64,000 bases of DNA from Podocnemis expansa (GCA_007922195.1 ML681994.1:47863362-47927361); one strand, 5' to 3'. Shown: positions 45,297 through 57,623, counted from the first letter of the stretch. Made by a program: numbers and translations. The notes: generated by a model from the letters alone, not told the origin.

Positions 45297-47055
45297 TTAA
45301 GTTTGTCAATCTAGGAAGATGAATAGTCCCCTTGAATTGTGTATCTCCCCCACCCACAGTGCAGGTGGGATGGACATGAAATGGGCAGAGCTTCAACTCT
45401 GTCCAGCATACATGTGTTTTAAGAGCACTACCATCCTCATGGAGGGCAAGTGCCCTGGGCCCTGTGATTCTGCGGGCCGCCCACTGCTGTGCTGCTTCCC
45501 CCCACCCCACTTCCTTCAGCAGCAAGCAGAAGGCAAGGGGTGGGGTGGGGTAGGACAGCAGTATAGAGCCAGGCTTCTGGACCAGCCCAGGTGTGGAACA
45601 GCAGAGCAGAGCCCACCCCACCCCAGAGACAATGCTGGTTGACAAAGTGATGTATACTACAAGAACTATAATGTGACACAGGCACGGGGAACCCAGTAGA
45701 CATTCTGTAACTCTCAAAGTTTCTATCAGCCTTCCAGTCCACTTCAGTGGCAGTGCAACAAACATGCTACTCATTGCTCATAGCCCCTAACTATTATCCT
45801 CAGTTCTTAAGATCTATTTTCCCAAGGATATTTTCCCATCATCTCCTACCCCTCCCTATTTGCCTTCTGAAGAGCTAATTGCTGATGAATTCATACACCC
45901 AATTTACCTGAGATCCTGATTGATTTTTCCCATCTAATGATTTATATCTTGGTATTCGATCTTGGGACAATGCCAATTTTTCTAAACATCTTGAATGGAT
46001 AGGGAGGCTGCTTCATACAGCATGATAAAAATGATAAGACTATTTATAACATGAGCCACATCAAATGATAGGAACTAAAGAAATACATTTACATCTTGTA
46101 CACTAGAAGAATGCTTTCAAATAAATAATCCAAGATACCTCCTTCACTTGACAAATTATGCACTTAAATGGAGCAAAAGAACTCTCGATCCAGCACACAC
46201 TGCATTATAACACAACACCAATACGATGCCTCCCAAACTGGAATTGCTCCTGTTACATTAGCCTTATTTAAGATAGTCTGCTTTCACTAATAAAGAGACA
46301 AAAGTATGGGAAGCAATTTGCTCAGATAAAATGCTCAGATATTGTCTTAGAAAACAAATGTTTCTGAAGAACTTAAAAAACAGCTAAAACAGTAATCTCT
46401 ATTTTAAAAGGTTCAGTCTATAACAAACTGCTAAACAATGATAAATGAAAAGGACAGAAATAAAGTAAGTGAGCAAAAGCACGAAGAACAGAATAAGGAC
46501 ACAGGGTGCTGTTTCTAAAGCACTATAGAATGCAGTCAAACAAAAGAGCTCATAGTCTCAAAAGTTGCCATTGTCATTTTGCATATCACCAGAAAGAATG
46601 ATCAGGGGGTTGAAATGAAAGGAAAAATATCCCTGCCCTCCTGCTCCAAAGACAAAGGAAATTTGGATTATTTCATTTGTTTTTATTTTAAACGTATTGG
46701 GACTGTCTCAGCAGAAGAGCATGCATGGCTACTTTTGTTGTAGTGATTAAGTATTCTGGCAGACAGAATGCATACTCGTACTCCTATATACAAGTCTTTT
46801 TGTATATGATATATAAAAATCAATATTGGTTATATTAAAACATTAATTTACTGTCTAACATTCCCATCTTCTTTGCCAAGCTTGGGAGAAAAGAAAGAAC
46901 CACCACCATAAATCCACAGATCAGCAAGTGCACTGTTGTGAAAATTTTCTGAATCAGGGACCCTTAATTATAACTGTGACAGCTGTGGCAATTTCCTATA
47001 ATATCCTTAAAAGGCATTACTTTACTAAGTTTATATATGATTGTAGGACAGCCCT
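45297..47055. other. No supportable feature; GC-rich patch at 45380-45640
   Basis: A 170-codon minus-strand frame (45265-45774) spans a GC-rich patch with CCACCCCAC/GTGGGGTGGGGTAGG words. It partly overlaps the MITE end, so I regard it as a repeat-derived chance frame. The rest is AT-rich. Confidence 0.4.
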
Positions 47056-47059
47056 GTAT

Positions 47060-47790
47060 GTAACTTGTGATGTGATGGGTATTACAACCCCTTGCAGTAT
47101 CTTTGGGATCCAGTATTCTGAATGAATTATTTAGATCTGATTGTGTTCTACTGCATGCAGGGGGGGACCCCAGATTCTCCAGGAAGTAGAGTGGTGATTA
47201 ACAAAAATCAGCCAGGTTCTAACATTCCCCAGAGATGTTTAACAGTGCTTCTTGAGGAAGCTCACATATGTTAGTTCAAATTGGCCACCAGATCAGAGAA
47301 AAAGAGAGAGTGAAAGGACTTTTAGATGAGCTGCCTGAATTTAAACTAACTTGTGACCTTTCATCTGATCCAGCAAACAGACAGGACTTTCTGTCCAAAG
47401 GCGGAGCCCAATCCTTGCAGAGAGGTTAGAAGGATTTGACCCAAGAGGTGACTTCAGGTGAGCTTTTAAGCATGTGGGTATCTTGTTTTATTGTTTCAAA
47501 TATTTTTTCTGGAATGCTTTCACCTTAAGAATATGTTGATTTGCTGAGTTACCACACAACTGTTTACTTATAATTGTGAGGGATACACCACTGCTGAAGG
47601 TGACTAGTTGAATATGAGAGCCTGAGACATCAGAACTAAGATAAAAGACCAAGTATGGGGCCTGAGGCCCAAACTAAAGTAGTAAGGCCTGTTGCCACAA
47701 AGCAAAGTTAGGACTCAGGCTGTGAACCTGCTTGAAAGTTCACAGAAACTAACACACACACCCCCATTCCTAAGAACTAGGCACAGAACA
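47060..47790 (+). mobile_element. Possible degraded LTR or other long interspersed repeat
   Basis: The order GATGTGATGGGTATTACAAC, CATGCAGGGGGGGACCCC, CTTTCTGTCCAAAGGCGGAG, a T-rich stretch with TTTTATTGTTTCAAATATTT, then GGCCTGTTGCCACAAAGC resembles an LTR of a reptile retroelement. No termini or target duplication found. Low confidence. Confidence 0.3.
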
Positions 47791-47884
47791 CTCTCACAGA
47801 CATATTTTAGAAAGTTGGCACCAGAAGTCTATGATACTAAAGGTGGTACAAGCAGGGGTTAAAGCAAGCTAGAATGCTGGGCAA

Positions 47885-48180
47885 TGTCATTCTGGGGCCC
47901 ACTATTTTTAGGGGCTCAGCATTCTGGGGCCTCTAAAAATAGAAAATGGGGCCAGAAAGCTGCATTCTGGGGCCCACCATTTAAAAATAGTAGGCCCTGG
48001 AATGCAGCATTCCAGCTCCATTTTCTGTTTTTAGGGGGCCAGAACACTGAGCCCCTAAAAATAGCAAGCCCTGGAATAGTTTCTGCTGTGTTGGGCAAGG
48101 CAGGGAGTTCTAAAAACTCCATCTCCCAGCCTGGTCTCACTGAGCATGCTCAGAAGCACTGAGCATGGTCAGTGAGACCA
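47885..48180. repeat. Foldback sequence of nested inverted repeats
   Basis: An arm at 47896-47932 (GGGGCCCACTATTTTTAGGGG...) is repeated inverted at about 48037-48075 (...CCCCTAAAAATAGCAAGCCC). Inside, TCTAAAAATAGAAAATGGGG faces CCATTTTCTGTTTTTAGGGG. A separate near-perfect 49-bp palindrome spans 48132-48180 (TGGTCTCACTGAGCATGCTC to GTCAGTGAGACCA, one mismatch pair). Probably a non-autonomous DNA element. Confidence 0.6.
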
Positions 48181-48224
48181 GGATCTAGGCTGAAGCCTTG
48201 GCCCAGGCCAGGGCCCCTTCCTAT

Positions 48225-48420
48225 GGCAACCAGGAAAGGGGAGGGGTAAGTTTGTGGGGGGCAGGAGCTGGGGGGTTGGTGGGGGGGGAGCAGGAGCTTG
48301 GTTAGGGTAGGTGTGGGGGGGCAGAGCTGGAGTAGTGGGCAGACGTGTGGGGCAGGAGCTGATGTGGGAGGTAGGCATTTGGGGGTCAGGAACTGGGGCA
48401 TTAGCGGGGCGTGCACCAGC
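48225..48420. repeat. G-rich minisatellite-like array with G-quadruplex potential
   Basis: Imperfect units of GTGGGGGGCAGGAGCTG recur about six to eight times on the plus strand, with runs of 4-8 G separated by 10-25 bp. The minus-strand proline-rich ORFs (48150-48438) are artefacts of this array. Confidence 0.65.
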
Positions 48421-48439
48421 ACAAGGGGGACCTGCCAAA

Positions 48440-50250
48440 TTATACTGTAACCCCTGGGTACAAGTACAACCCCAAGAATAAGGACATACTAAACCATCTT
48501 AAAGATAAGGTTAGGACAATGAATAGAGATGTTTTGATCAAACTGACATGTGCAAGGTAAAAGGGGCAATACAGTAATTTGTTTATATCAGTGTATAAAA
48601 AGGGTTTCAGAAGTGAGTGCCTGACTGGCCTGCAAGAGATGGAAAATCCTGCCATTCATTGAGCTGGTCCATTGTTGTAAGCATACGTGTTACTGATCTG
48701 TAAAGTCTGCCGTCATCTACCATTACGCTGGATGGGTGCCTTTGCTACTGAATCTGGGGGTGTGTGGATTTATTGGGCAGGTCAGTTGACATCTGTTGTG
48801 CGAGCTATCTGTGACAGCACAGACAGTGAACAAACATACAGGCAGCCAACATCTAACAGAGACATATTTGGTTTTTTTCCTTATGTTGACTCTCCCATAT
48901 TTGAGGATCTTGTTCTATAAATCTCATGCCATTTTGGATCATGGAAGGAAAATGGTGCCATCTGTGAACACAGAGGGGACCCCAAAAGCTACAGCCACTG
49001 CTCAGCAAACATACTTGATTCTTAACACGCTTCTGAGTGCCAAACTCACACAATTGTTTTATGCCACTAGTGCTATTCATGTCATTACAGTTAAGGGTCT
49101 AATACTGCTTCCATTTTAAATGTCTATTTTCAGGCATTTATAACTTGACCATCAACGTTAGCAGTCAGGTGGAGATGATTGAACATAATAGCTCCTCCTG
49201 AGACACTAATCTAATTGTGTCATTAATGTGCTTATTATAAGGTCCCTGAGAACTCATTGACACTATGAAGCACTACAGTTTCAGGAGTCTGTGGATTAAG
49301 TGATCCCCAGTGAGACGGTAACCAATAAAGTATAATAGCTTTCAGTGCATAAACCAGAGGCTTTGAGTCTCTGGCACTGACACAGTTGACACTGCAAGGT
49401 TTCTTTCACATGTACGAAGAAGTCCAAGTACATATCTCCACAATAAACTGTAATCATTTCTTATATTCGATGACACAGTTGCTCACTGACAAATGTCCAG
49501 CAAGACCATGATTGCTGTAGGGCCATATCACAGAGTGTCCCCAGACTCTTTTAAACCCCAGGAGCTGACAGCAGAACAGGCTTGCAGGGGGATAGTGTGT
49601 AGTCAGTCCCTGGGAGAAGGTTAGGGTGTTGTAAGTGTAGAGAGTTGGCCACAGTTACTGCCTGGACCTGGGAGGAGGGAGTTGGAAAGCTGGCATCCCA
49701 CAGAGCCAGGGGGAAGCCAGAATGGTAGGAAAATGCATGGCAGGATAGTGCAGGCCTTAGCTGATGACCAGGGGGACCCCAAGCTAGAACCCAGAGTAGA
49801 AAGTGGACCCAGGTTCCCGTATCAGTCACTGATGAAGGGGCACGAGCTGTTCAGTGACTAGGAAGAGTACTTGAGCAGTAAGAAAGAAGCCCCGATCCCC
49901 CAGTGCCGACAGGGTGGAGGGGCCCCCGGGCATGGGCCCAGTTGGCCCATGTGTTAATCTACCCCTGTCTCGAAGCACCGACACAAGTCTCTCTCTTAGG
50001 CTGAGGTTTCCCCAGTGCCACACAGTGCCCTCCTTAATACAGCTCCCCAGAAGAACAGTCATGTGACTTGCTTTTTTATACAGTATTCTTATCCTCTGAA
50101 ACCACTGCAAGGAAGAATTTACAGATGGAATCACTGTCTACATTATCTTTTTACCCCAGGACTATGAACTTTCACAAAGCCATGATCTTGACTAATATGT
50201 TAAAAAACGAACCTAACAGCTCCAGATCAGAATTAGACATTGAATGGTGG
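48440..50250. other. No recognisable feature
   Basis: Mixed sequence. The GC-rich piece at 49540-50000 (GGAGGGGCCCCCGGGCATG) may be an unassigned repeat. A short palindromic-family scrap, GGCCTGATTTTCAAAAGTGC, lies at 50250-50269. Confidence 0.35.
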
Positions 50251-50554
50251 CCTGATTTTCAAAAGTGCTGAGGACCTGGTAGTTTCATTGGTTACTCCTA
50301 AGTAAACCGGGTACACTTTCTTGCTTTAGCCTCTGATCATTCATTATGATGTTTAGCTTCTTCTTAGCACTGACATGCTGGAGGTGAATGTGTTAGAGAT
50401 GGTCTTGCTGATAGTAGGCTAAAGATGCCACATCTTGCAGTGGTCATCCATCTCTGCAGCATTGGCACTCAGTGTCTTCTCCATCTCATAGAAAGTCAAA
50501 GCTTATAGCCATCAGCAGATGTAGTGTGCATAGATGAACTTCTGTGAGTGGTTC

Positions 50555-50930
50555 CAAAGGAGTAGCCATGCAAGTCTGGTTCAGCAGGGGAAAAAAAAAA
50601 AAAAAAAAAAAAGTCTTGTAGCACTTTTAAAGACTAACAAATTTATTTTTTGCATGAGATTTCAACAATTTCCACACCACGATAAAACTCAGCCTAGTGC
50701 ATTCCATATGGGAGATCCACTTTTTGGATACTACAGTTCAAATAACTAATGAACACATAAACACCACCCTATATCAGAAACCTACTGACTGCTATAGTTA
50801 CCTACGTCCTGTGAGCTTTCATCCAAAACACACCATACAATCCACTGTCTATCCACGAAAGCTCATGCAAAAAATAAATTTGTTAGTCTTTAGAAGTGCC
50901 CAAGACTCCTTTTTTGTTTTTCTGTTACTG
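50555..50930. mobile_element. Head-to-head Penelope-like elements; right arm fuses RT remnant to 3' end
   Basis: Left arm (minus, 50555-50670): CCAAAGGAGTAGCCATGC, a 23-bp A run, AGCACTTTTAAAGACTAACA. Right arm (plus, about 50700-50930): an open frame INTTLYQKPTDCYSYL and FHPKHTIQSTVYP, typical of the region after the PLE polymerase catalytic motif. It passes within one codon into ATCCACGAAAGCTCATGC, the hammerhead-like GAAA box, and the usual 3' tail. So linker, endonuclease and the first half of the ribozyme are deleted. Confidence 0.7.
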
Positions 50931-50989
50931 GGTCAGTGCCAGGTCATTACTGGTGGCAGGAAATTAACACACTGAGCAAGGCTGGGGTT

Positions 50990-53025
50990 AGAACAAACTT
51001 CTGGGGTAACCTGTTCATCTGTTTTTTCCAAGCACCTTGATTGAACACAGACATGCAAAAGCCAACTGAGCAAGAAGGCAGAAATCAAGAAACATAAAAA
51101 ACTCAGCAGACTGGCAGGGTCTTCATGAGGAGCACGTTCTCCAGTTCTAAGATCTCAGTCCTTGTCATCTCATACTTCATAACTGAGTATGGTGAACCAA
51201 TATGAAGTTGGACAACATACACCAAACTTGTTAATGTGCAGTTCTGAGTATCATCAGAGGGACTCTCTGAGCAGCTCCTCCTACATGGCTTCCAGTTCTG
51301 AGTCACATTCCTCCATTGTACATCAGGAAGGAAATTGCAGCTACGAAGCTGATTGAAAAGATATGTCAGCCCACACTTGCCCTTGTTCAATGACCTTTTT
51401 AGCCCACCGGCTACAAGCTAGCTTGAAAATACTATTTGAAAAACACTCTATTAGAAACTGACCACATCTTACCATGTAGGACTGCAGGATAAACAAAACA
51501 AATAACATGCAGTTATTCATACTGGGTGAAATTCACCCCTGCACAAAGCACCAGCATGGGGCTCATTTGCTACTTAGCTCTCACTTAATCCACATTTTCG
51601 GAATAAGGATATATTGTCATTCATTTCTCTGAAATGCAATAACCTATTACTCTTTCCTCCACAGGTATTTGAATTTCTATTTTCCCCTCATTGCAACTGA
51701 CTGACAAGGACCATTAAATAACTATTTTTGCCCCCTAAACATTCCCACAGTTATATCACTAATTGCCCAAGAGGATGGCAAAAGTTTCACATGGGAATAA
51801 TAAAGGGTGACAGCATTGTCCTTTAGGTTTTTTTTCTTTTAACTTTAAAATTAATTTTAATGGAAATATGAGCTGTCGCACAAGTCTCACAGATTGGGTT
51901 TCAACTCTGCCCGGGTCATAAATGAAACAAAAGGTCTACAAGTACCAATTAATGTTCAGAAACACCAATTCGAAAACTACTTTTAAATTATTTTAGGGTT
52001 TTACATACGTGGCACAGAATTGTTTCTCATCTGGTAAACTTTCCACTGTTTTGCTATTGAGATGTACACACTAGGAGTATTTCAAGAGACATGCAATATG
52101 GAGTTCTCCAAATTCCAAGCACAGCAGAGACATATATAGCATGTGACTACTGATGGAGACCAATGTTTATTGTATGATCAAGGAGATGAAAGATGGTCAT
52201 TTAGAATATATAATAGCAGTTTCAGCAGAGATCTGATATTCACATAAATAAATTGCACCCATTATAATGTTTACCCTCCACCCACAATGCTGCCTCAATG
52301 TAGGCAACCTCAAGATGTTAAATTATCTTTATTGTTTGAACTACACTGCTGTTGACATGCTGCCCAACTGTACAAAATATATTTTATTTGGCCAGACTTA
52401 CAATGAAATAAAACAATTTTGAATAAACATTCCCTTTAAATTATCTGTGTTGCATGGACAAAATAGATCACTTCATTCTAGAGATCACAAAGATACATCT
52501 TTCCCAGTTCCTAGGCGATCTGTCTACAGAGCAGTTTAACAATCGTGGCCGGCCTGTGTCAATTGACTTGGCGCATGGGTTTGTGGTGTAGTTGTTTAGG
52601 GTTGTGCTGGAGTCTAAGCTCTGGGACCCTCCCCCTACTGACATACCAACAGATGGACAAAAGCATACACTGGCACAGCACAGTGAATGAGGCATGGGGA
52701 GAACTGTAAGAAAACAGCTTATGACATTATTGCTGTCAGCATCTGGGAGATAAGCATTGGAGTTAATAAAAAGGAGGGGCTTCTATATACAACAAAAGTC
52801 CAAATTCACATGGCAAACCTTTCTCTTCCATTCTCAGTAAGGAAGAGCTGGAAAAAGTTAACATACATAAATAAATAAATGGGAAAATGGAGTGGATGCA
52901 TACACACCAAAATACAAAAGTACACACATAATGAGCAGATTATGAAAATAAACCAAGAATGATAATAAAACCTTCCTAATGAAACTGTTAATTTCCTTCC
53001 ATTTGCTTCCTTAGCTAGGGCTGTT
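50990..53025. other. No supportable gene; one small repeat scrap
   Basis: TGGGTGAAATTCACCCCTGC at 51524-51543 is one end of the palindromic family seen complete at 56251-56386. An (AAAT)n run occurs near 52866-52880. Nothing else recognised. Confidence 0.35.
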
Positions 53026-53027
53026 TT

Positions 53028-53934
53028 CCTGGAGCATCTTAACCCTGATTTACACTGACAGAGAAGTTAGACATGAGTCTCCTTACCTCGACCTTCTGCA
53101 GCCTGTGTCCCTGCTATCAGCGCATTAAGTTTGAATTAAATAGTTCTCTAATTCAACCTGACAACACCACCCCAGCAAGTGGTGTAGCACTGAAGTCAAA
53201 ATCTACTGTTTGATTTTGGGTCTGTGTAGCCAGAGAACAGTGAAATTCAACCTCCTTGATCCCCGGGATCTACCTCCAGAACAGAGGAACAATGCGGTGT
53301 TTTGCCGCCGGGGGCACGTTCTGATCGGAACGCGCCCCTTCCCATTAGCAGCGCGTAGAGCCAGCGCCAGAAAGCCACCCCTTTAATAGAGCAGCTCTAG
53401 TGAGCTGCTCCAGGACACTCAGGGCTTTGCCCCATCAGCCCCATCATACTTATGGCTCTGTGCCAGAACTCTCTGCTTTTTCTTGTTGTTCTCAATTTTC
53501 TACCATGCTGCACCGTGGCAGGTAAGCAGCACATAGCTCCTCCCCTGCTGGCAGCCCCAGGAAGTTTTTAATTCGTCCCTATCTCTGCCTGTAGCACTGT
53601 GCCTCTCTGTGCCTGCAGCAGAGAAACAAATCACTAAATGCTTTTTGCCTTTTTTTTTTTTTTTGAAGAGAGAGAGAGAAGAGGGGAGGGGCAGCAAGCG
53701 CAATGTATCATGGGAAGACAACTGCCTCCCCACAAGTCCCTGAGCCTAGTTGCACTGTGGGATACCTATCCAGAGTGCAGTTCATTTCAGGAAGAAGTAA
53801 CGAAAACTGGTGGGGACACAAGAGCCTGGAACTATGTGCAGAGTGTGATCAATTTCCTGTGGATTCTGTAATTTAACAGCCTGAAATCAAATTACAATCC
53901 CAACCCCAATAATAGACAAGCCCTTAAAGCCACA
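53028..53934. mobile_element. Non-autonomous DNA element, family copy B, about 907 bp
   Basis: Reverse-complement counterpart of 15745-16293: TTACACTGACAGAGAAGTTA and TTCTGCAGCCTGTGTCCCTG on the left, CAGCCTGAAATCAAATTACA and CCCCAATAATAGACAAGCCC on the right. The interior (53260-53420) is GC- and CpG-rich (TTTTGCCGCCGGGGGCACG, GGAACGCGCCCC, AGCAGCGCG), unlike everything around it. A T16 run lies at about 53650-53664. Copy B carries about 350 bp absent from copy A. Confidence 0.6.
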
Positions 53935-54504
53935 ATTCAAAGCTGAATGGCTAGAATGGTACTTTGAACTGCTACAGCCCACTTTGAGTGATTTAATGAT
54001 CTAAGCATTGGTATGAGAACTAAGCTATCTTGACTCCAAATCAGCTATCACACTGGCTATGATCTGCAGCAAGTCACTTCTTGTTGTCTGCCTCTATTTA
54101 TTATAAGTCCAGAATGCCATTTCAGCTCCAGTTTCCTATCCCTTTCTAAAGTGTGTGAATACTAAGCAATAACGTTTCACTGCTCTCTTGTAGCTTGATC
54201 TCTGAGTACGACAGGTTTACTTACCGTCACATCCAACCTGTACCAGAAAAGATAGTAAAATAGTCGCTGAACGCAACCCTGTATACATGTCCATTACCCC
54301 AGATTCTTTGCAACCTTCCCTGATGACACTCTCAACCTTCTCCATTCTCTGTGGAAAGGTTAAGGGAAGTCTTCCTCTCTGAGATCAGCTCCCTTCTTTC
54401 CTCTCCTGACCGATTAATGGAAAAGGAAGTAGGTCTCCCCAGTCACACACAGTCCCTGTCCTGCTGCAAACAGATCTATAAATGATTGGCTAGTGCCTCC
54501 TTTG

Positions 54505-54575
54505 AGATAAAATCCTGGCACCACTGAAGTCAGTGACCAAACTCCCACTGACTTAAGTGGGGCTGGAATTTCATG
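54505..54575. repeat. Short palindromic amniote repeat
   Basis: AAAATCCTGGCACCACTGAA faces GTGGGGCTGGAATTTCATG, separated by GTCAGTGACCAAACTCCCAC. Same family as 58179-58251. Confidence 0.55.
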
Positions 54576-54904
54576 CCTGACCTGTGAATTGGCGGTGGGG
54601 CTCCCTACAGCGACCACATGTCCCAATTTCATAGAGACAGTCCTGAGACTTGGAGCTTTTTTCTGTAGGCTCCTATTAACTCCCGACCCTGTCCTGATTT
54701 TTCAGATAGCCACATAGTCATGCCAGGGCTCCCAACAGTCTGCTTCCTCTCCTAATTCCTGCAGCAGGTTGACAAAAGGGCCTGATAGGGTTTTCATTCT
54801 GGCCATGTAGCCAAGGTTTCTCAGTGCCATTGTCTCTCTACTGGAGGATGGGATGATTGGGAGGCACACTCAGTAGTTCACCTACTGCCTTCTCACTCCC
54901 AGAA

Positions 54905-54948
54905 GGTGGTGTGTGGGTGTGGGGGGGTGGATGTGGGGGGGGGGCAAT
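54905..54948. repeat. G/T-rich tract
   Basis: GGTGGTGTGTGGGTGTGGGG followed by a G7 and a G9 run; G-quadruplex potential on the plus strand. Confidence 0.6.
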
Positions 54949-56245
54949 GAATAATTGGGATGGAAGCATATCTCCTGTTCAGACTCTACTAGGCAGACAG
55001 GTTTCTGCTGAATATACCCAAAGCCTAAAGAACCCCTCAGCACATAGAAGAGTTAAGCGACATTTTCTCAGCTAATGGATCATCATCTACCACCATCCTC
55101 ATTTTTCTCTGACAGAGCATTTACCTTTCAGTTCACAATTTGCAAACCAATTGAATAGTTTGAAACCTTTCAAACAGAGTCAAACCATCTGAATGCTGCT
55201 AGTGAGAAACTTTGGCAAACGCCCCAAACAGAGACACCATTGTCACTGGGAAATGAATGGCCTCAGTCTTTAAAAAAGACAGCAACTGATGAGAAGAGAC
55301 AGAAAAGGATCACAGCTTTAAGAAAAACCTGCCAGATGTTTATTTGCTACTGTTACCATGAGTGTTTAGAAAAATATCATGCACATACATCATCATGGTC
55401 CAGACATATGCCAACTTTGACTGGTAGCAACACCATATGTTCATATCATTTGCATTTATTACTACGTTCAGCTAGTTAAGACAATAGAAAATACATTCTT
55501 TATTATGAGTCTGATCAAATTAATTGAGATTTTAATGCCTCTGAAATGCCCAGAAGGATCTATTTGCTTTGCATGAGGTGATTCTTAGAGCGACATTGAA
55601 AACAATGGTGATGGTGGCAGCTGCTAGGAGAGATGAGTATGCTAGTCAGTGGGCAGAATTAAGGCTGAGTGCTATCATATAACATTGCTTAAAGTGGATG
55701 TCACAAAGGAGCATTTTAGCCATGAACAGTAATTCTACAACCCAGTAAAAATGCAGTTTTGTTTCTGGTTGTTTGAACTCTGTCAGGCAATTTAGCTTTA
55801 ACCTAACTTCTTAAATGACTTCCTATCAATCTAGCTACATAACAGTAGTCAAAAGGGATGGAAAGTTAAGATAAAAATATAACACTGAACATAAACTAGA
55901 GCTCTGCTTTCAAAACCATTTCTGGAAAGTTTCCAACTAAACTTTGCCCATGTCCAGCTTTGATTCGTAACAAGCCATGGTGGAGCTTTGTCAGCATTTT
56001 GGAACCAGGACTAATTATGGCAAAAGACTCTTCATAAAAGAACTGTTCCTGAATTATCAGGATTCTCTCCACCCCATAGTAACAAGTTCTCATAAAATAA
56101 ATTACAGTATGAACCCCAAGCAGATGGTAGACTTTCTTCAAAACCCAAAACAAATAGATTTGAATGGTTTTGGATCCTTTTACTGGTTTCCAACAAGTCA
56201 GAAGCAATTTGGTTTCTTTCTTGAAGAATTTCACCCATAATAGGC
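54949..56245. other. No supportable gene
   Basis: Contains three overlapping open frames at 55896-56297 (both strands), discussed under rejected items. No repeat family assigned. Confidence 0.35.
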
Positions 56246-56250
56246 ATTTA

Positions 56251-56386
56251 GGATGAAATTCACCCCTGTTCAAAGGGACAGCACAAGAGCTATGCATTAC
56301 TTAAATCCTATTTAATCCCTCAAAATAGGATTGAAGTGGTGAAGGCCCTTGAGCTGGCCCCCTGCACAAGGGTAAATTTCACCCTT
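56251..56386. mobile_element. Small palindromic MITE, 136 bp
   Basis: Left end GGATGAAATTCACCCCTGTT and right end GCACAAGGGTAAATTTCACC are inverted repeats. Flanking TTTA occurs at both sides. The interior contains a smaller palindrome CCTATTTAATCCC/AAAATAGG. Confidence 0.6.
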
Positions 56387-56478
56387 TAAATCTTAGTTCT
56401 TAGATTAACAAACAAAAACAAAAGCCTGGCGCATAGGCTAAACAATTCAGCATTGGCTTGGAAAGAAAAGACTAGATC

Positions 56479-56640
56479 AGTAGTTCTCAAGTTTTTCTAA
56501 AGTGGGACCCCCTGAGACCACTAACTGGGATCTAGCCAAGATCCACCTATCATTCTGCAACACAGGAGGGGCAGGTTGGATACAAACCCTACACTAAGAT
56601 GACCCTGTAGTCTTAAAGTCTCTAATTTCTATGATATTTT
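56479..56640. mobile_element. hAT element, one end only
   Basis: CAGTAGTTCTCAAGTTTTTC at the left matches the terminal motif of the element at 17960 (CAGTGGTTTTCAAAC), followed by GTGGGACCCCCTGAGACC as in that element's GGTCACAGACCCCCCC. No right terminus was found. Confidence 0.5.
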
Positions 56641-56749
56641 CTAACTACACTGCAGTTTAAAAATGCAATTACAACTACATTTGTGCATTTTATTACATAT
56701 TAAACCTCATAACTCTCCTGTGAGTGAAATCTTAGCTTCACTGAAGGCA

Positions 56750-56905
56750 AAAATCTCACTGACTTCATGTCAGTATTATTATTCCCATTCTATAGAGGGA
56801 AATAAGCATAGAAATTTAAAGCACAAAAGAGCTGTGAAGAAAACCCATGAATGCAAAGTCTCAGTCCTATGCTACCACCACTATACCACACTCCCTTCCC
56901 AAAAG
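56750..56905 (+). repeat. MIR-type SINE remnant
   Basis: Contains TATTATTATTCCCATTCTAT, AGAGGGAAATAAGCATAGAA, CAAAGTCTCAGTCCTATGCT and ACCACTATACCACACTCCCT in the MIR order. It overlaps the 109-codon plus frame at 56663-56992, which is thus not a gene. Confidence 0.65.
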
Positions 56906-56935
56906 ACAATATATGATAATGAATTCCAGTTGGCA

Positions 56936-57131
56936 GTATTGTCATACCTGTGTTGGTCCCAGGATATTAGAGAGACCAGGTGGGCAAGGTAATACCTTTT
57001 ATTGGACTAATTTCTATTGGTGAGGGACACCAGCTTTCTTCTAAGAGCTGTGTGTCACTTGAAGACTTGTCTCTCTCACCAACAGAAGTTGGTCCAATAA
57101 AAGATATTACCTCATCCACCTTGTCTCGCTA
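56936..57131. mobile_element. Head-to-head pair of a second Penelope-like 3' family
   Basis: The left part (minus) reads TGTGTTGGTCCCAGGATATT, AAGGTAATACCTTTTATTGG, GGTGAGGGACACCAGCTTTC. The right part (plus) reads ACTTGTCTCTCTCACCAACA, GAAGTTGGTCCAATAAAAGA, TATTACCTCATCCACCTTGT. The arms are inverted copies meeting at about 57040. AGAAGAAAGCT on the minus strand keeps the GAAA-AGCT half of a hammerhead-like motif. Confidence 0.65.
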
Positions 57132-57620
57132 ACAAATTATTACCCATTCATAACAATCATGAGCCAGAAAAATATATGTAATTAGCTAATTGAGTAATTA
57201 CGGTTTGTGTTTTGTATACTTAAAATGTAAAACAGACAAGAAAAGGCAATTACTTGATCTGATTTATTTCCCCATTTATAACTACTGTACTTACAAACCA
57301 AAATAAACAAATTCAAAATCTATTTAAATCAGCAAGTTCATGAGAGGTGCCAGGGAAAATAAGGAAATTCACAGTTAAGGCAAACTGCTAATAAATCACG
57401 ATGCAGCACCTTGCCAACTACTTCCTGTGGGCTTGATCCTGCTAAGCTCATACTCTCAACTTTACATACAAATAGTTTCAGTGATCTCGCCTTCACGTAC
57501 CCTGTTGTATACAGGGCTCGGAGATCAACTTTTCTTTGTTTTTCTGTTGCAGGCGTGGGATTCCCCCCCCCTTTTCTCCTGACTTTATAACCACTTTAAA
57601 ACATGAGTAATATTACACAG
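57132..57620. other. No recognisable feature
   Basis: AT-rich intergenic sequence. Confidence 0.4.
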
Positions 57621-57623
57621 ATA

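Noticed and set aside
45265..45774. 170-codon open frame on the minus strand
   Set aside because: It overlaps the end of a MITE and a GC-rich repeat patch. The opposite strand is also open, and no family is recognised.
48150..48438. Proline-rich open frames on the minus strand
   Set aside because: They are translations of the G-rich minisatellite.
55896..56297. 133-codon minus-strand frame with overlapping open frames on both strands
   Set aside because: Three mutually exclusive frames are open over the same 300 bp, one end lies in a palindromic MITE, and no protein was recognised. I could not choose one, so no gene is called.
56663..56992. 109-codon plus-strand frame
   Set aside because: It spans a MIR remnant and the start of a Penelope-like repeat.
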